22,378 nt of DNA from an uncultured Clostridia bacterium (GCA_947629855.1 CANRFI010000017.1:1-22378); one strand, 5' to 3'; shown: positions 6,335-16,130, numbered from the stretch's first letter. The notes: generated by a model not told the origin, from the letters alone. Translations and numbers: made by a program.

Positions 6335-6847
6335 ATGTCATTTATTGGTATTGTTGGAAAGAAAAAAGTTTTTGAAAACATAAAAAACAAAATGACTGAG
6401 GAAATAAAAGAAGAATTAATAAGCTTTGTTCATATTAATTTAAGAAGTATAGAAAATATAAAAAACATCAAATTTGAAATAATAATAATAGAAGATAATA
6501 TAGAAAAATTTAAAGAACATAATGATATATTACAAAAAATCTGTACTTCTGTGCAATATCTAATAGTAAACACAGATAAAAATCCAGAATATAAAAAAAA
6601 TTACAAACAAAATCATATCATAAGTTATGGATTAAATCAAAAAGCAAATGTTACTGTTTCAAGTATTAGTGAAAGTGATATTTTGATTTATTTACAAACA
6701 GTTATAGAAAATAGAGAAAAACAACTAATAGAAATAGAAGAACGAAAGATAGAAAGAAAAGAAAAGAATGGATTACAAACTTATGAAATTCTAATTATAT
6801 ATATACTATTTAAAATATTTAATAAAAGCATAATTCATAAAACATAG
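6335..6847 (+). CDS. Unrecognised 170-aa protein
   Basis: A Lys/Ile-rich protein with a predicted alpha/beta N-terminal region (MSFIGIVGKKKVFENIKNK; FEIIIIEDN; VQYLIVNTDKN), a segment reminiscent of Mur-ligase-like sequences (ISYGLNQKANVTVSSIS, about residues 96-112), a charged helix, and a hydrophobic C-terminal stretch (YEILIIYILFKIF). The Mur-ligase resemblance is weak and no ATP-binding motif is present, so no function is assigned. Shine-Dalgarno AGGGGAT precedes the ATG. It follows the deacetylase by 61 bases and may share its transcript. Confidence 0.6.
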   Translation: MSFIGIVGKKKVFENIKNKMTEEIKEELISFVHINLRSIENIKNIKFEIIIIEDNIEKFKEHNDILQKICTSVQYLIVNTDKNPEYKKNYKQNHIISYGLNQKANVTVSSISESDILIYLQTVIENREKQLIEIEERKIERKEKNGLQTYEILIIYILFKIFNKSIIHKT

Positions 6848-6886
6848 GAAAAATCTAACTTTTTTGAAAAAAATTAACTTTTTATG

Positions 6887-6915
6887 TAGACAAAACCAAA
6901 AAAAAGGTGTATAAT
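6887..6915 (+). promoter_or_regulatory. Promoter of the SSB-like gene
   Basis: TAGACA (6887-6892), a 17-base spacer and a perfect TATAAT (6910-6915), giving a leader of about 70 bases before the TTG start. Confidence 0.65.
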
Positions 6916-6990
6916 GGAAGATGTAAGACAATTGTGCGTAAAGAAAAATATACATTTGATAAAAATTAATAAAATAGGGAGGAAAAGAGA

Positions 6991-7695
6991 TTGGATACAA
7001 ATTATTTAGAAAACAACTATTTAACATTAGTTGGAAAAGTTACAGGAGAAAAAAAGTTTAGTCATGAAATATATGGGGAAAGATTTTTTCTTTTTAATTT
7101 AAGCATACCTCGTTTAAGTGGAAATGAAGACATTATTCCAATTACCATATCAGAAAGACTAATTAAAGAAGATACATTACAAGAAGGAAGAAAACTATTA
7201 GTAAAAGGTCAATTTAGATCTTATAATAGTTATGAAAATGAAAAAAATAGGCTTATATTAACAGTATTTGCAAAAGACATAATGGAAGTAGAAGAAACTG
7301 AAAACAGTGAAGAAGAAAACGAAATGGTAAAAAAAGATACTATAACAAATGAAGTAGTATTAATTGGTTATATTTGCAAAAAGCCAATATATAGACAAAC
7401 ACCATTTGGAAGAGAAATATCAGACATATTACTTGCTGTTAATAGAGCATATAACAAATCTGATTATATTCCATGTATTGCGTGGGGAAGAAATGCAAGA
7501 TTTTGTCAAAACTTAGAAGTAGGTTCACAAGTAAAAGTAGTTGGAAGAGTTCAATCAAGAACATATGAAAAGAAATATGAAGATGGAACATCTCAAACTA
7601 GAATTGCTTATGAAGTTTCAATTGGAAGTTTAGAAATAATAGAAGAAAAAAATACAGAAAGACAAGAAGAAATAGAAAACCAAGAAGCTGTATAA
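6991..7695 (+). CDS. Tandem OB-fold single-stranded DNA-binding protein
   Basis: A 234-aa protein starting at TTG 6991 with a strong Shine-Dalgarno (GGGAGG). Two OB-fold units are visible. Residues about 8-105 are diverged (YLTLVGKVTGEKKFSHEIYGERFFLFNLSIPR). Residues about 118-222 are a recognisable SSB fold (VVLIGYICKKPIYRQTPFGREISDILLAVNRA ... DYIPCIAWGRNARFCQNLEVGSQVKVVGRVQSRTY). A Glu-rich linker joins them and a Glu-rich tail follows, lacking the DDDIPF-type SSB tip. It is probably an accessory SSB rather than the essential replication SSB, which is usually one domain with the acidic tip and sits beside rpsF/rpsR. Confidence 0.75.
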   Translation: MDTNYLENNYLTLVGKVTGEKKFSHEIYGERFFLFNLSIPRLSGNEDIIPITISERLIKEDTLQEGRKLLVKGQFRSYNSYENEKNRLILTVFAKDIMEVEETENSEEENEMVKKDTITNEVVLIGYICKKPIYRQTPFGREISDILLAVNRAYNKSDYIPCIAWGRNARFCQNLEVGSQVKVVGRVQSRTYEKKYEDGTSQTRIAYEVSIGSLEIIEEKNTERQEEIENQEAV

Positions 7696-7730
7696 TTGAG
7701 GATTGTATAAAAGTAAAATAAATATATCAA

Positions 7731-7768
7731 AAAGGTTTCAAAGGACTAGTCTTTTGAAACTTTTTTTG
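7731..7768 (+). terminator. Terminator after the SSB-like gene
   Basis: Stem AAAGGTTTCAAAGG / CTTTTGAAACTTTT around loop ACTAGT, followed by a T-run. Confidence 0.85.
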
Positions 7769-7811
7769 ATATAATAAAGCAAATAAATAACATTGAGAGG
7801 ACTAAATAAAT

Positions 7812-9521
7812 ATGAAAACAAAAAACATAAAAGAACAACAAAACGAAAAAAAGAAAAAAGAAGAAAAAGAAATTAAACATAAAAAAATAAAAGGAACAGT
7901 TAAATTCACAATATTAGCTGTAGTATTAATTGCAATTTTTTGCATAGCTATTACACCAGTAACTTTTCAAAATGATACTTATTATACAATAAAAGTGGGA
8001 GAACATATAGCTAAAAGTGGAATTGATGGAAAAGATCCATTTTCTTGGCATGAAAATTTAGGATATACCTATCCACATTGGGGATATGATTTAGTAACCT
8101 ATTTTATTTATGATATTTTCGGATTTACCGGTATATATGTTACAACTTGTATTTTAACTATTATATTAGGCTTATCTATTTATTTAGTTAATACCAAATT
8201 AGTCAAAAATCAACTTTTTTCTTTTATTATCACAATAGGCGTAATGTATATTATAAGGGGATATATTGCAGCTAGAGCGCAACTATTTACTTTTATATTA
8301 TTTATTTTAACGATTTATTTAATTGAGAAATTTATAGAGACTAAAAAGAAAAGATATGCTCTTGGATTAATTATTATTCCAATAATTATTGCCAATACAC
8401 ATGTTGCAGTATTTCCATTTTATTTTGTACTATATTTGCCTTATATAGCTGAATATATTATTTCTGTTTTAGCAGAAACTATTATTTACAGAAAATTAAA
8501 AATGTTTATATTAAATATAAAAATAAGTGATGCAACCAAAAAAGGCCAAGAAGAATTAATTGAAAAATTGAAAAAAGAAAAGCAAACATTAGAAACAAAA
8601 ATTGACAAAGTAAAAATAAAAAGAACAAAAGAATTACAAAATCCATATAAAATAAAATTAGCAAAAAATCAAAATGTAAAATGGCTAATTGTCATTATGC
8701 TAATTTGTAGCCTTACAGGATTTTTAACACCATTAGGAACCACACCATATACATATCTAGCTAAAACTATGGAGGGAAGCACAACCCAAAATATAAATGA
8801 ACATTTACCAATGACAATTTCACAAGAAACAGAAGCAAGTTGTGCAATTATCATAATTTTATCTATTTTAATTTTTACAAAAACAAAAATAAGACTTAGT
8901 GATTTGTTTATGATATGTGGATTATTATTTTTAATGTTAAATTCAAGAAGACAAATTACTATGTTTGCTATTATTGGTTCTGTAATATTGAATAGATTGA
9001 TATTTCAATTGTATGAAACTTATGTGAAACAAAAAGAAAAAGATTTAGTAAATAAATTGATGAATATAGTAGGAATTATAGCAATTTCAATTGTAATGTT
9101 AGTATTTAGTTATTATATGGGAAAAGATAAATTAGATGATACATATGTAGATGAAAGCACATATCCTATAAAAGCTTCTGAATACATATTAGGACATATT
9201 GATTTAGGAACTGCAAGATTTTATAATGAATATAATTATGGAAGTTACTTACTATTTAGAGGAATACCAGTATTTATAGACTCTAGAGCAGATTTATACA
9301 CACCAGAATTTAATGGAAAAAAAGATGATATATTTATGGATTTTATTAACACATCAAGTATTGGTAATTTCTATGGAGACATTTTTGAAAAATATGGAAT
9401 TACTCATGTAATAACATACCAAAATTCAAAAGTAAGTATGATTATTGACAAAGCAGATAGTGATAAATACACTGAACTGTATAGAGATGATTATTTTGTA
9501 ATTTATGAAATCAATAAATAA
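7812..9521 (+). CDS. Large multi-pass membrane protein, possible GT-C-like glycosyltransferase
   Basis: A 569-aa protein. A very Lys/Glu-rich cytoplasmic N-terminus (about 35 residues) precedes the first helix, and the extracellular loop following it (QNDTYYTIKVGEHIAKSGIDGKDPFSWHENLGYTYPHWGYD) has the Asp/Trp/His-rich look of GT-C enzymes. Around ten membrane helices follow, interrupted by a charged coiled coil (about residues 238-275). The C-terminal soluble region carries NEYNYGSYLLFRGIPVFIDSRADLY, typical of a family of uncharacterised bacterial membrane proteins with this ending. A transferase role is inference from topology, not from catalytic motifs. It lies 12 bases upstream of a pseudouridine synthase gene, so the three genes to 11179 form an operon. 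Confidence 0.65.
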   Translation: MKTKNIKEQQNEKKKKEEKEIKHKKIKGTVKFTILAVVLIAIFCIAITPVTFQNDTYYTIKVGEHIAKSGIDGKDPFSWHENLGYTYPHWGYDLVTYFIYDIFGFTGIYVTTCILTIILGLSIYLVNTKLVKNQLFSFIITIGVMYIIRGYIAARAQLFTFILFILTIYLIEKFIETKKKRYALGLIIIPIIIANTHVAVFPFYFVLYLPYIAEYIISVLAETIIYRKLKMFILNIKISDATKKGQEELIEKLKKEKQTLETKIDKVKIKRTKELQNPYKIKLAKNQNVKWLIVIMLICSLTGFLTPLGTTPYTYLAKTMEGSTTQNINEHLPMTISQETEASCAIIIILSILIFTKTKIRLSDLFMICGLLFLMLNSRRQITMFAIIGSVILNRLIFQLYETYVKQKEKDLVNKLMNIVGIIAISIVMLVFSYYMGKDKLDDTYVDESTYPIKASEYILGHIDLGTARFYNEYNYGSYLLFRGIPVFIDSRADLYTPEFNGKKDDIFMDFINTSSIGNFYGDIFEKYGITHVITYQNSKVSMIIDKADSDKYTELYRDDYFVIYEINK

Positions 9522-9533
9522 AAGGAGAAGAAA

Positions 9534-10445
9534 TTGGAAACTTTTATTGTAAAAGATGAAGAAGAAAAACAAAGAATTGATCGCTATTTATCTGAAAAAA
9601 GTGATAACTATTCTCGAGTAGCTATCCAAAGATTAATAGAAGAAGAAAAAATTTTAGTAAATGGTAAAAAAACTAAAGCATCTTATAAAGTTCAAAAAGA
9701 TGATAAAATTACAATAGAAAAAGAAGAACCAAAAATAAGTAAAGTAGAGCCTCAAGATATTCCAATTGAAATTATATATGAAGATGAAGATATTATAGTA
9801 GTAAATAAACCTAAAGGTATGGTAGTACATCCTGCAAACGGAAATCCAGATGGAACATTAGTAAATAGTCTAATGGCAATTTGCAAAGATTCTTTATCTG
9901 GAATTGGAGGAGAAATTAGACCAGGAATTGTACACAGATTAGACAAAGATACTTCTGGAATATTAATAGTTGCTAAAAATGATAAATCTCATATAAACCT
10001 AAGTGAACAAATTAAAAATCATAAAACAGAGAAAACATATATTGCACTTGTACGTGGAATTGTAAAAGAAAATGAAGCAACGATTAATATGCCAATTGGA
10101 AGAAGTACAAAAGATAGGAAAAAGATGGCTGTAAATAAAAATGGTAAAGAAGCAATTACGCATTTTAAAGTAATGCAAAGATTTCCAGATAATAATTGTA
10201 CTCTACTTGAAATAAAAATTGAAACAGGGAGAACACATCAAATTAGAGTACACCTATCGCAAATTGGATATCCTATTATAGGAGATGAAGTTTATTCTAA
10301 TGGCAAAAATGAATGGAATATTAAGGGACAGTGTTTACATTCAAAAAGCATAAAATTTAAACACCCAAGAACTGGAAAAGAAATGCTTTTATATGCTGAA
10401 TTACCAGAGTATTTTAAAAAACTGTTAGAAGAATTAAAAAAATAA
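9534..10445 (+). CDS. RluA-family pseudouridine synthase (RluD/YlyB-like)
   Basis: A 303-aa enzyme that isomerises uridine to pseudouridine in rRNA. The TTG start at 9534 is supported by AAAGGAG at 9522. Residues about 13-75 form an S4 RNA-binding domain (RIDRYLSEKSDNYSRVAIQRLI). The catalytic loop HRLDKDTSG places the nucleophile at Asp137, and the later segments GRSTKDRKKMAV, GRTHQIRVHL and HPIIGDEVY-type residues (YPIIGDEVYS) complete the RluA pattern. Length is normal for RluD-like proteins. Exact target sites in 23S rRNA cannot be deduced. Confidence 0.9.
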   Translation: METFIVKDEEEKQRIDRYLSEKSDNYSRVAIQRLIEEEKILVNGKKTKASYKVQKDDKITIEKEEPKISKVEPQDIPIEIIYEDEDIIVVNKPKGMVVHPANGNPDGTLVNSLMAICKDSLSGIGGEIRPGIVHRLDKDTSGILIVAKNDKSHINLSEQIKNHKTEKTYIALVRGIVKENEATINMPIGRSTKDRKKMAVNKNGKEAITHFKVMQRFPDNNCTLLEIKIETGRTHQIRVHLSQIGYPIIGDEVYSNGKNEWNIKGQCLHSKSIKFKHPRTGKEMLLYAELPEYFKKLLEELKK

Positions 10446-10456
10446 AGGAGAAAGTT

Positions 10457-11179
10457 TTGGAAGAAATTAGATTACAAAAATATTTAGCAGAAGCAGGGAT
10501 TGCATCAAGACGAAAATCAGAAGAACTGATTTTAGAAGGAAAAATTAAGGTAAACAATGAAACTGTAAAAGAACTTGGAACAAAAATAAATCCAACTAAA
10601 GACAGAGTAGAATATGAAGGGAAAATAATAAAAAAAGAACAAGAACTTGTATATATATTATTAAATAAACCAATTGGATATGTAACAACTGCAAAAGATC
10701 AATTTAACAGAGACCAAGTGTTAGATTTAGTAAAAGTTAAACAAAGAATTGTACCAGTTGGAAGATTAGATATGTATACATCAGGAGCATTAATTTTAAC
10801 AAATGATGGAGATTTTGTATATAAAGTAACACATCCAAAACATGAAATTGAAAAAACTTATACTGTTACAATAAAAGGAATTATTAGTAAATACGAAGTA
10901 GAACAATTAAAGCAAGGAGTTGAAATAGAAAATTATAAAACAAGACCAGCAAAAGTAAAAATATTAAAAACAGATAAAGAAAAAAATCAATCTAGATTAG
11001 AAATTACAATACACGAAGGAAAAAACAGACAAATTCGTAAAATGTGTGAAGCAATAGGTTATCAAGTTTTAGCACTTCACAGAAGCAAAATAGCAGGAAT
11101 TGGTGTAAAAGATTTACCACTTGGAAAATGGAGGTACTTAAAAAAAGAAGAAATAGAAAAATTGTCATCTGGAAAGTAG
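10457..11179 (+). CDS. RsuA/RluB-family pseudouridine synthase
   Basis: A 240-aa enzyme starting at TTG 10457 behind AAAGGAG, 11 bases after the previous stop. The N-terminal S4 domain (RLQKYLAEAGIASRRKSEELILEGKIKVN) is followed by the catalytic GRLDMYTSG motif with Asp105, and by the family signatures HEIEKTYTV and HEGKNRQIRKMCEAIGY. The pattern fits RluB (23S rRNA) better than RsuA by length and by the RQIRKM segment. Both synthases in this operon begin with TTG. Confidence 0.88.
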   Translation: MEEIRLQKYLAEAGIASRRKSEELILEGKIKVNNETVKELGTKINPTKDRVEYEGKIIKKEQELVYILLNKPIGYVTTAKDQFNRDQVLDLVKVKQRIVPVGRLDMYTSGALILTNDGDFVYKVTHPKHEIEKTYTVTIKGIISKYEVEQLKQGVEIENYKTRPAKVKILKTDKEKNQSRLEITIHEGKNRQIRKMCEAIGYQVLALHRSKIAGIGVKDLPLGKWRYLKKEEIEKLSSGK

Positions 11180-11183
11180 TCTT

Positions 11184-11212
11184 TTGACAATTCTAAATAA
11201 AAAATATATAAT
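11184..11212 (+). promoter_or_regulatory. Consensus promoter of the S1-protein operon
   Basis: A perfect TTGACA (11184-11189), a 17-base spacer and a perfect TATAAT (11207-11212), 35 bases before ATG 11247. Confidence 0.85.
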
Positions 11213-11246
11213 AAGATAAACATAGGACAAAAAAGGGGAAAAACAA

Positions 11247-12053
11247 ATGAATACGTTAAAATTCAAACCAGAGGGTTGGAATAATGAGATAACTAAAATA
11301 GATAAAACAAATATATATGAGTATATGGAAAAAAATGAAACTTTACAAGGACTTGTAAAAAGTTGTGATAATGACTATAATTTGCATATTTCCTTTGGAA
11401 ATGGAATAAATGGAGTGATACCTAGATATGAGGTTGAAGCAATTCATTTAGAAGAAGGTGGATTACCCAAAAGTAATTTATGTACAGGAAAAGTTCATAA
11501 ATTTGTACAATTTAAAATAAAGGAAGCAAAAGAAAATCAAATTATTTTATCAAGAAAAGAAGTACAACAAGAAACACTAACTTGGATAAAAGAGGATTTA
11601 CAAGAAGGAACAAGAGTAACTGGAATTGTAAAAAATATAAGACCATATGGAGCATTTATAGAAATTGGAGGAGGAGTAGTAGGATTAGCACATATTGAAG
11701 ATTTATCTATTGCTAGAATAAAATCACCAGAAGAAAGGCTAAAAATTGGACAAAAAGTTGAAGTTATTGTAAAATCTATTAATAGACAAACAGGAAGTGT
11801 CATCTTATCATATAAAGAAATTTTAGGATCTTGGGAAGAAAATGCAAAAAAGTTCTCTAATGGAATGAAAGTTAAGGGAATTGTAAGAGAAACAGAAAAA
11901 AACAGAAATGGAATTTTTATTGAATTAGCACCTAACTTAGTTGGAATGGCAGAATATCAAGAAGGTCTTAATTATGGACAAACAATAGATGTATATATTA
12001 GAAAAATAGATACTCAAAAAAGAAAAATTAAATTATTAGTAATTAAAAATTAG
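11247..12053 (+). CDS. S1-repeat RNA-binding protein (RpsA-like)
   Basis: A 268-aa protein made of three S1/OB-type repeats: a diverged one at about residues 30-100 (ETLQGLVKSCDNDYNLHISFGNGINGVIP), a canonical one at about 112-188 (GTRVTGIVKNIRPYGAFIEIGGGVVGLAHIEDLS), and a third at about 203-268 (GMKVKGIVRETEKNRNGIFIELAPNLVGMAEY). S1 repeats bind single-stranded RNA, and such short RpsA-like proteins are common in Clostridia as ribosome-associated or RNA-chaperone-like factors. It is shorter than the six-repeat E. coli S1. It lies 12 bases before the next gene in the same operon under a consensus promoter. Confidence 0.85.
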   Translation: MNTLKFKPEGWNNEITKIDKTNIYEYMEKNETLQGLVKSCDNDYNLHISFGNGINGVIPRYEVEAIHLEEGGLPKSNLCTGKVHKFVQFKIKEAKENQIILSRKEVQQETLTWIKEDLQEGTRVTGIVKNIRPYGAFIEIGGGVVGLAHIEDLSIARIKSPEERLKIGQKVEVIVKSINRQTGSVILSYKEILGSWEENAKKFSNGMKVKGIVRETEKNRNGIFIELAPNLVGMAEYQEGLNYGQTIDVYIRKIDTQKRKIKLLVIKN

Positions 12054-12065
12054 GAGGGATTTAAA

Positions 12066-13001
12066 ATGGTTGAGGATAACCAAATTAAAGCACAAGTATC
12101 ACCTTTTGCAATTAGAGAAGGTGAAATCAAAACATTTGATGGAAAAGATGGATATGTTTCAATGAATCAAATTGTACATAAAATTGATATAGGACATATT
12201 AACGAAATTCATTTTGCGATTTTAGAATTAGTAAATGAATTTGAATTCATTACATCAAGACAGTTATATCAAATGTTAGAAATTAAAGGAATTGACCCAA
12301 AATCTCAAGACAAATTAAATAATAAATTAGATCAACTCGTTAAATCTAAAATTTTAACAAGATATTACTTTACATCTGATGAAGGAAAAGGAATTTATAG
12401 AATTTATTGTTTAGAGAAAATGGGAAAATACTTATTAAACTCAAAAGAGATTGAATGTAAATGGCAACCATCAGATAATACAAAACCAGTTCCAATGATT
12501 AAAAAGAGATTAGCAGGAAATCAAACATTAATTGCTTATTTAAGAAAAGTAAAAGCATTTGATAGTTATGTAGTAAAGCCTACTATAAATGCAAAAGTAG
12601 CAGGAAAAATATTTAAAGCAACAGGTGGAAGTGTAAAATTAACTAAAAATCAAAAATCAATACAATTTGTATTTGAAGTAATAAGAAGAGAAGTTGACTG
12701 GCAAAAGAAAACAGTAGATAAAATTAGATTATATAAAGATTTTTATGAGAACTTTGTACCAGGTGATTCTGGATTTAACAGTATGCCACAATTAATATTA
12801 ATATGCGAAGATGAAAAACATATGGCAGAAACTTTTAAAGAGATTGTAAAAAACGAAGTAGAAATACCACAAATAAAATTATATTTCTCAACAGATTTAA
12901 GACAAAATGAAGAAACATTAGCAAATACATTAGTGGAGTTTGTTTTAGTAGATGGAAAATATAAAATGGAAAATGTGGAATTAAAATTATTAGGAATGTA
13001 A
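12066..13001 (+). CDS. Winged-helix protein, possible replication-relaxation-like family
   Basis: A 311-aa soluble protein behind a strong TAGGAGGG site. Residues about 45-120 look like a winged helix (EIHFAILELVNEFEFITSRQLYQMLEIKGIDPKSQDKLNNKLDQLVKSKILTRYYF). The C-terminal half (about 160-311) alternates beta strands and helices (FVFEVIRREVDW ... QLILICEDEKHMAETFKEIV) like the domain of replication-relaxation/MobC-like plasmid proteins. That assignment is from general shape only. Being co-transcribed with an S1 protein rather than on a plasmid module is unusual for that family. Confidence 0.5.
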   Translation: MVEDNQIKAQVSPFAIREGEIKTFDGKDGYVSMNQIVHKIDIGHINEIHFAILELVNEFEFITSRQLYQMLEIKGIDPKSQDKLNNKLDQLVKSKILTRYYFTSDEGKGIYRIYCLEKMGKYLLNSKEIECKWQPSDNTKPVPMIKKRLAGNQTLIAYLRKVKAFDSYVVKPTINAKVAGKIFKATGGSVKLTKNQKSIQFVFEVIRREVDWQKKTVDKIRLYKDFYENFVPGDSGFNSMPQLILICEDEKHMAETFKEIVKNEVEIPQIKLYFSTDLRQNEETLANTLVEFVLVDGKYKMENVELKLLGM

Positions 13002-13006
13002 AAAAG

Positions 13007-13037
13007 AGAAGGTTTTAGGTAATTTCTAAAACCTTCT
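13007..13037. terminator. Bidirectional terminator overlapping the end of pflA
   Basis: A 12-bp perfect stem (AGAAGGTTTTAG / CTAAAACCTTCT, 7-nt loop) with A/T runs on both flanks. The pflA stop codon (minus strand, 13015-13017) and its last sense codons lie inside the stem. Confidence 0.85.
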
Positions 13038-13749
13038 TTGCTTTTTTTATATCTTCTGATGTGGCAGGTCTAATATTTTCTAAATCATATTTGCAGTTCA
13101 AATTTTTCCATTTAAATTTCCCCATATCGTGATATGGAAGTAATTCTACTTTTTGTACAGATTTTAAAGTAGAAATAAATTGTTTTAATTTTAGTAAATC
13201 TTCTACTTCATCAGTAATATCAGGAATAATTACCTGTCTGATCCAAGTAGGGATATTATTTTGACTTAAATACTTGGCAAATTCTAATTCTAATTTATTT
13301 GAACTTCCAACCAATTCTTTACACTTCTTATCATCTATATGTTTAATATCTAGCAAAACTAAATCAGTAAGATTAAGCAATTTTTTTATATCTTCAGTTA
13401 AAGCTACCATCCCGCGAAGTATCTATACAAGTATGAATATTTTGCTTTTTTAATTTTAAAAAAAGTTCAATTAGAAAATTAACTTGTAATAAAGGTTCGC
13501 CACCTGTAGCGGTTACACCACCGATTAGGATATATATAATTTTTGTAACGAATAATTTTTTGATAAATATCATCTAAAGATTTATATTCTCCACCATTCA
13601 TATCCCAAGTATCACGATTATGGCAATATTTACATTCTAAATGACATCCTTGCATAAAAAGTACAAATCGAATACCGAGGTCCATCAACTGTGCCAAAAG
13701 ATTCAATAGAATGAATTTTAGCATAATATCTTAAATCCTTTTTTTGCAT
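13015..13749 (-). CDS. pflA: Pyruvate formate-lyase activating enzyme (radical SAM), read through three +1 CGGN sites
   Basis: PflA uses SAM and a 4Fe-4S cluster to place the glycyl radical on PflB. From ATG 13749 (Shine-Dalgarno AAAGGAT, 27 bases after pflB) the frame breaks three times, each time at an in-frame CGG made by an extra C before a GGN codon: C13677, C13523 and C13414. Omitting those three bases gives one continuous 243-aa protein, normal for PflA. It contains [11 protein letters not shown] (Gly25 is a recoded residue), the cluster motif CHLECKYC (Cys35, 39, 42), [14 protein letters not shown] with recoded Gly76, and HTCIDTSGM with recoded Gly112. Nothing else in the gene looks damaged. 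Without recoding only a 39-aa peptide would be made, and the cell could not activate the intact PflB. Confidence 0.92.
13411..13414 (-). other. CGGG +1 recoding site in pflA (Gly112)
   Basis: On the coding strand TCG, then CGGG, then ATG. Dropping the C gives DTSGM, matching the conserved DTSG of PflA. Confidence 0.8.
13520..13523 (-). other. CGGT +1 recoding site in pflA (Gly76)
   Basis: On the coding strand AAT, then CGGT, then GGT. Dropping the C gives [13 protein letters not shown], matching the conserved GGVTxSGGEPLLQ of PflA. Confidence 0.8.
13674..13677 (-). other. CGGT +1 recoding site in pflA (Gly25)
   Basis: On the coding strand CCT, then CGGT, then ATT. Dropping the C gives [15 protein letters not shown], the near-invariant N-terminal PflA signature. 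Confidence 0.85.
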
Positions 13750-13776
13750 TATAAAATCCTTTCAAAAAATTTATTA

Positions 13777-16014
13777 CTAAATTTTTTCGTGAATAGTTCT
13801 ATTAATTACATCTAATTGTTGCTCTCTTGTTAATTTAGTAAAGTTTACAGCGTAACCAGAAACACGAATAGTTAATTGAGGATATTTTTCAGGGTGTTCC
13901 ATAGCATCTTCTAACAATTGTCTATCAAATACATTAACATTAATGTGATGACCTGTTTGAGAAAAATAACCATCTAACATATTAACTAGATTTGAAATTC
14001 GGTCTTGTTCTGTTTTTCCAAGAGTTTTAGGCGTAATAGAAAATGTATATGAGATACCATCTTCAGCTGAATCGAAAGGTAATTTTGCAATTGTATTCAT
14101 AACTGCTAAAGCACCATTTGAATCTCTGCCATGAAGCGGATTTGCTCCAGGTCCAAAAGGAGCTCCAGATTTTCTACCATCAGGTGTATTACCAGTAGCT
14201 TTACCATAAACTACATTAGAAGTAATTGTTAATATAGATAAAGTGTGCTTTGAGTTTCTATAAGTTTTGTGAGTTCTTAATTTATTCATAAAAGTTTTAA
14301 CAATATCAACTGCTATACTATCTACTCTGTCATCGTCATTTCCGTATTTAGGGAAATCTCCTTCTACGTTATAATCAACAGCTAATCCAGCCTCATTTCT
14401 AATTACTTTTACTTTAGCGTACTTAATAGCAGATAAAGAATCTGCAACTACAGATAATCCTGCAATTCCACAAGCCATAGTCCTAATTACTTCTCTATCG
14501 TGAAGAGCCATTTCTAATGCTTCATAAGAATATTTATCATGCATATAATGAATAACATTTAAAGCTTTAATATAAATTTTTGCTACATAATCCATCATCT
14601 GGTTAAATTTTTCCATAACTTCATCATAATTTAAATATTCAGAAGTTATAGGCTCATACTTTGGAGTAACTTGTTTTCCAGATATTTCATCTTTACCACC
14701 ATTGATAGCATATAGTAAAGTTTTTGCCAAATTTGCTCTTGCTCCAAAAAACTGCATTTGTTTTCCAATTTTCATAGGAGATACACAACAAGCAATGCCA
14801 TAATCATCTCCTAAAGTAATTCTCATTAAATCATCATTTTCATATTGAATAGAAGAAGTATCTATAGACAGCTTAGTTGTAAATCTTTTAAAACCTTCAG
14901 GAAGTCTTGTAGACCACAAAACAGTTAAGTTTGGCTCTGGAGCAGGACCTAAATTTTGCAGTGTGTGTAAAATTCTAAAAGAATTCTTTGTAACTAATGT
15001 TCTACCATCAATTCCCATTCCACCAATGCTTTCTGTTACCCATACAGGATCACCACTAAATAATTCATTATACTCAGGAGTTCTTAAAAAACGAACCAAT
15101 CTTAATTTCATAACAAAATGATCCATAATTTCTTGTGCTTGATTTTCTGTTAGAATTCCATTTTTAAGATCTCTTTCAAAATAGATATCTAAAAAAGTAG
15201 AAGTTCTACCAAGACTCATAGCAGCACCATTTTGATCTTTAATTGCTCCCAAATATCCAAAATATAACCATTGAACAGCCTCTTTACTATTTTTAGCGGG
15301 TTTTGAAATATCAAAACCATATTTAGATGCCATTACTTTTAATTCTTCTAAAGCTTTAATTTGTTCACTCATTTCTTCACGTTCACGAATAATATTTTCT
15401 GTTAATTCATCAACATCTAAAACATTTAATTCTTTTTTCTTTTCTTCAATTAAACAATCAATACCATATAGTGCAACTCTTCTGTAATCTCCAATTATTC
15501 TTCCACGACCATAACCATCTGGAAGACCAGTAAGTAAGTGAGAAGAACGAGCAGCACGAATGTCTGGAGTATAACTACTAAATACACCATCATTGTGAGT
15601 TTTTCTGTATTTATGAAAAATTTCATCTACTTGTTTGTCAACTTCTCTTCCATAGCTCTCACAAGATTTTTCTACAATTCTAATTCCACCAAATGGCATA
15701 ATAGCTCTTTTTAGTGGTGCATCTGTTTGAAGCCCAACAATATCTTCTAAATCTTTATCAATATAACCTGCCTCATAACCTGATATTGTGGAAACAGTTT
15801 TTGTATCAATATCTAAAACACCACCATTACTTTCTTTTTCTTTTTGGTATAAATCAAGCACTTTATTCCATAATTTTTTTGTTTTTTCTGTTGCATCACT
15901 TAAAAAACTATCGTCACCTTCATATGGCGTATAATTCTTTTGAATAAAATCTCTAACATTGATTTCTTCTTGCCAATCTCCAACCTCAAATCCATTCCAT
16001 TGTTCAAATTTCAT
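13777..16014 (-). CDS. pflB: Pyruvate formate-lyase (formate C-acetyltransferase)
   Basis: A 745-aa glycyl-radical enzyme converting pyruvate and CoA to acetyl-CoA and formate. The active-site pair is GIACCVSP (Cys409-Cys410) and the radical glycine is in RVSGYAV (Gly720, about 25 residues from the end). Length and ends are standard. A perfect AAAGGAGG precedes ATG 16014. A minus-strand TATAAT at 16059-16064 may be the -10, with TTGTCT at 16085-16090 too far (20 bases) to be a confident -35. pflA follows after 27 bases on the same strand. PflB has many GGN glycine codons but no CGGN site and no in-frame CGG, in contrast to pflA with three. Confidence 0.97.
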   Translation of the reverse strand: MKFEQWNGFEVGDWQEEINVRDFIQKNYTPYEGDDSFLSDATEKTKKLWNKVLDLYQKEKESNGGVLDIDTKTVSTISGYEAGYIDKDLEDIVGLQTDAPLKRAIMPFGGIRIVEKSCESYGREVDKQVDEIFHKYRKTHNDGVFSSYTPDIRAARSSHLLTGLPDGYGRGRIIGDYRRVALYGIDCLIEEKKKELNVLDVDELTENIIREREEMSEQIKALEELKVMASKYGFDISKPAKNSKEAVQWLYFGYLGAIKDQNGAAMSLGRTSTFLDIYFERDLKNGILTENQAQEIMDHFVMKLRLVRFLRTPEYNELFSGDPVWVTESIGGMGIDGRTLVTKNSFRILHTLQNLGPAPEPNLTVLWSTRLPEGFKRFTTKLSIDTSSIQYENDDLMRITLGDDYGIACCVSPMKIGKQMQFFGARANLAKTLLYAINGGKDEISGKQVTPKYEPITSEYLNYDEVMEKFNQMMDYVAKIYIKALNVIHYMHDKYSYEALEMALHDREVIRTMACGIAGLSVVADSLSAIKYAKVKVIRNEAGLAVDYNVEGDFPKYGNDDDRVDSIAVDIVKTFMNKLRTHKTYRNSKHTLSILTITSNVVYGKATGNTPDGRKSGAPFGPGANPLHGRDSNGALAVMNTIAKLPFDSAEDGISYTFSITPKTLGKTEQDRISNLVNMLDGYFSQTGHHINVNVFDRQLLEDAMEHPEKYPQLTIRVSGYAVNFTKLTREQQLDVINRTIHEKI

Positions 16015-16095
16015 AATTTGCCTCCTTTATATATTTAGTATTAACAATTTTTACAAATATTATAATAACATATTTATAAAATAGAGACAATAAAA

Positions 16096-16125
16096 AAACA
16101 TAGACTTATTTAAAATCTATGCTTT
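16096..16125. terminator. Terminator after the XRE gene
   Basis: Stem CATAGA (16099-16104) / TCTATG (16116-16121), extended by A/T pairs across one mismatch, with a T-run on the minus strand. It lies between the XRE stop and the pflB leader. Confidence 0.6.
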
Positions 16126-16130
16126 TATTT

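Noticed and set aside
7754..7775. TTGAAA and TATAAT after the SSB-like gene as a promoter for the large membrane protein
   Set aside because: The spacing is only 10 bases and TTGAAA is part of the terminator stem.
13479..13724. The 81-aa minus-strand frame as its own small radical SAM gene
   Set aside because: It is the middle of pflA between two recoding sites; its apparent N-terminal residues are in the wrong frame and have no ribosome site.
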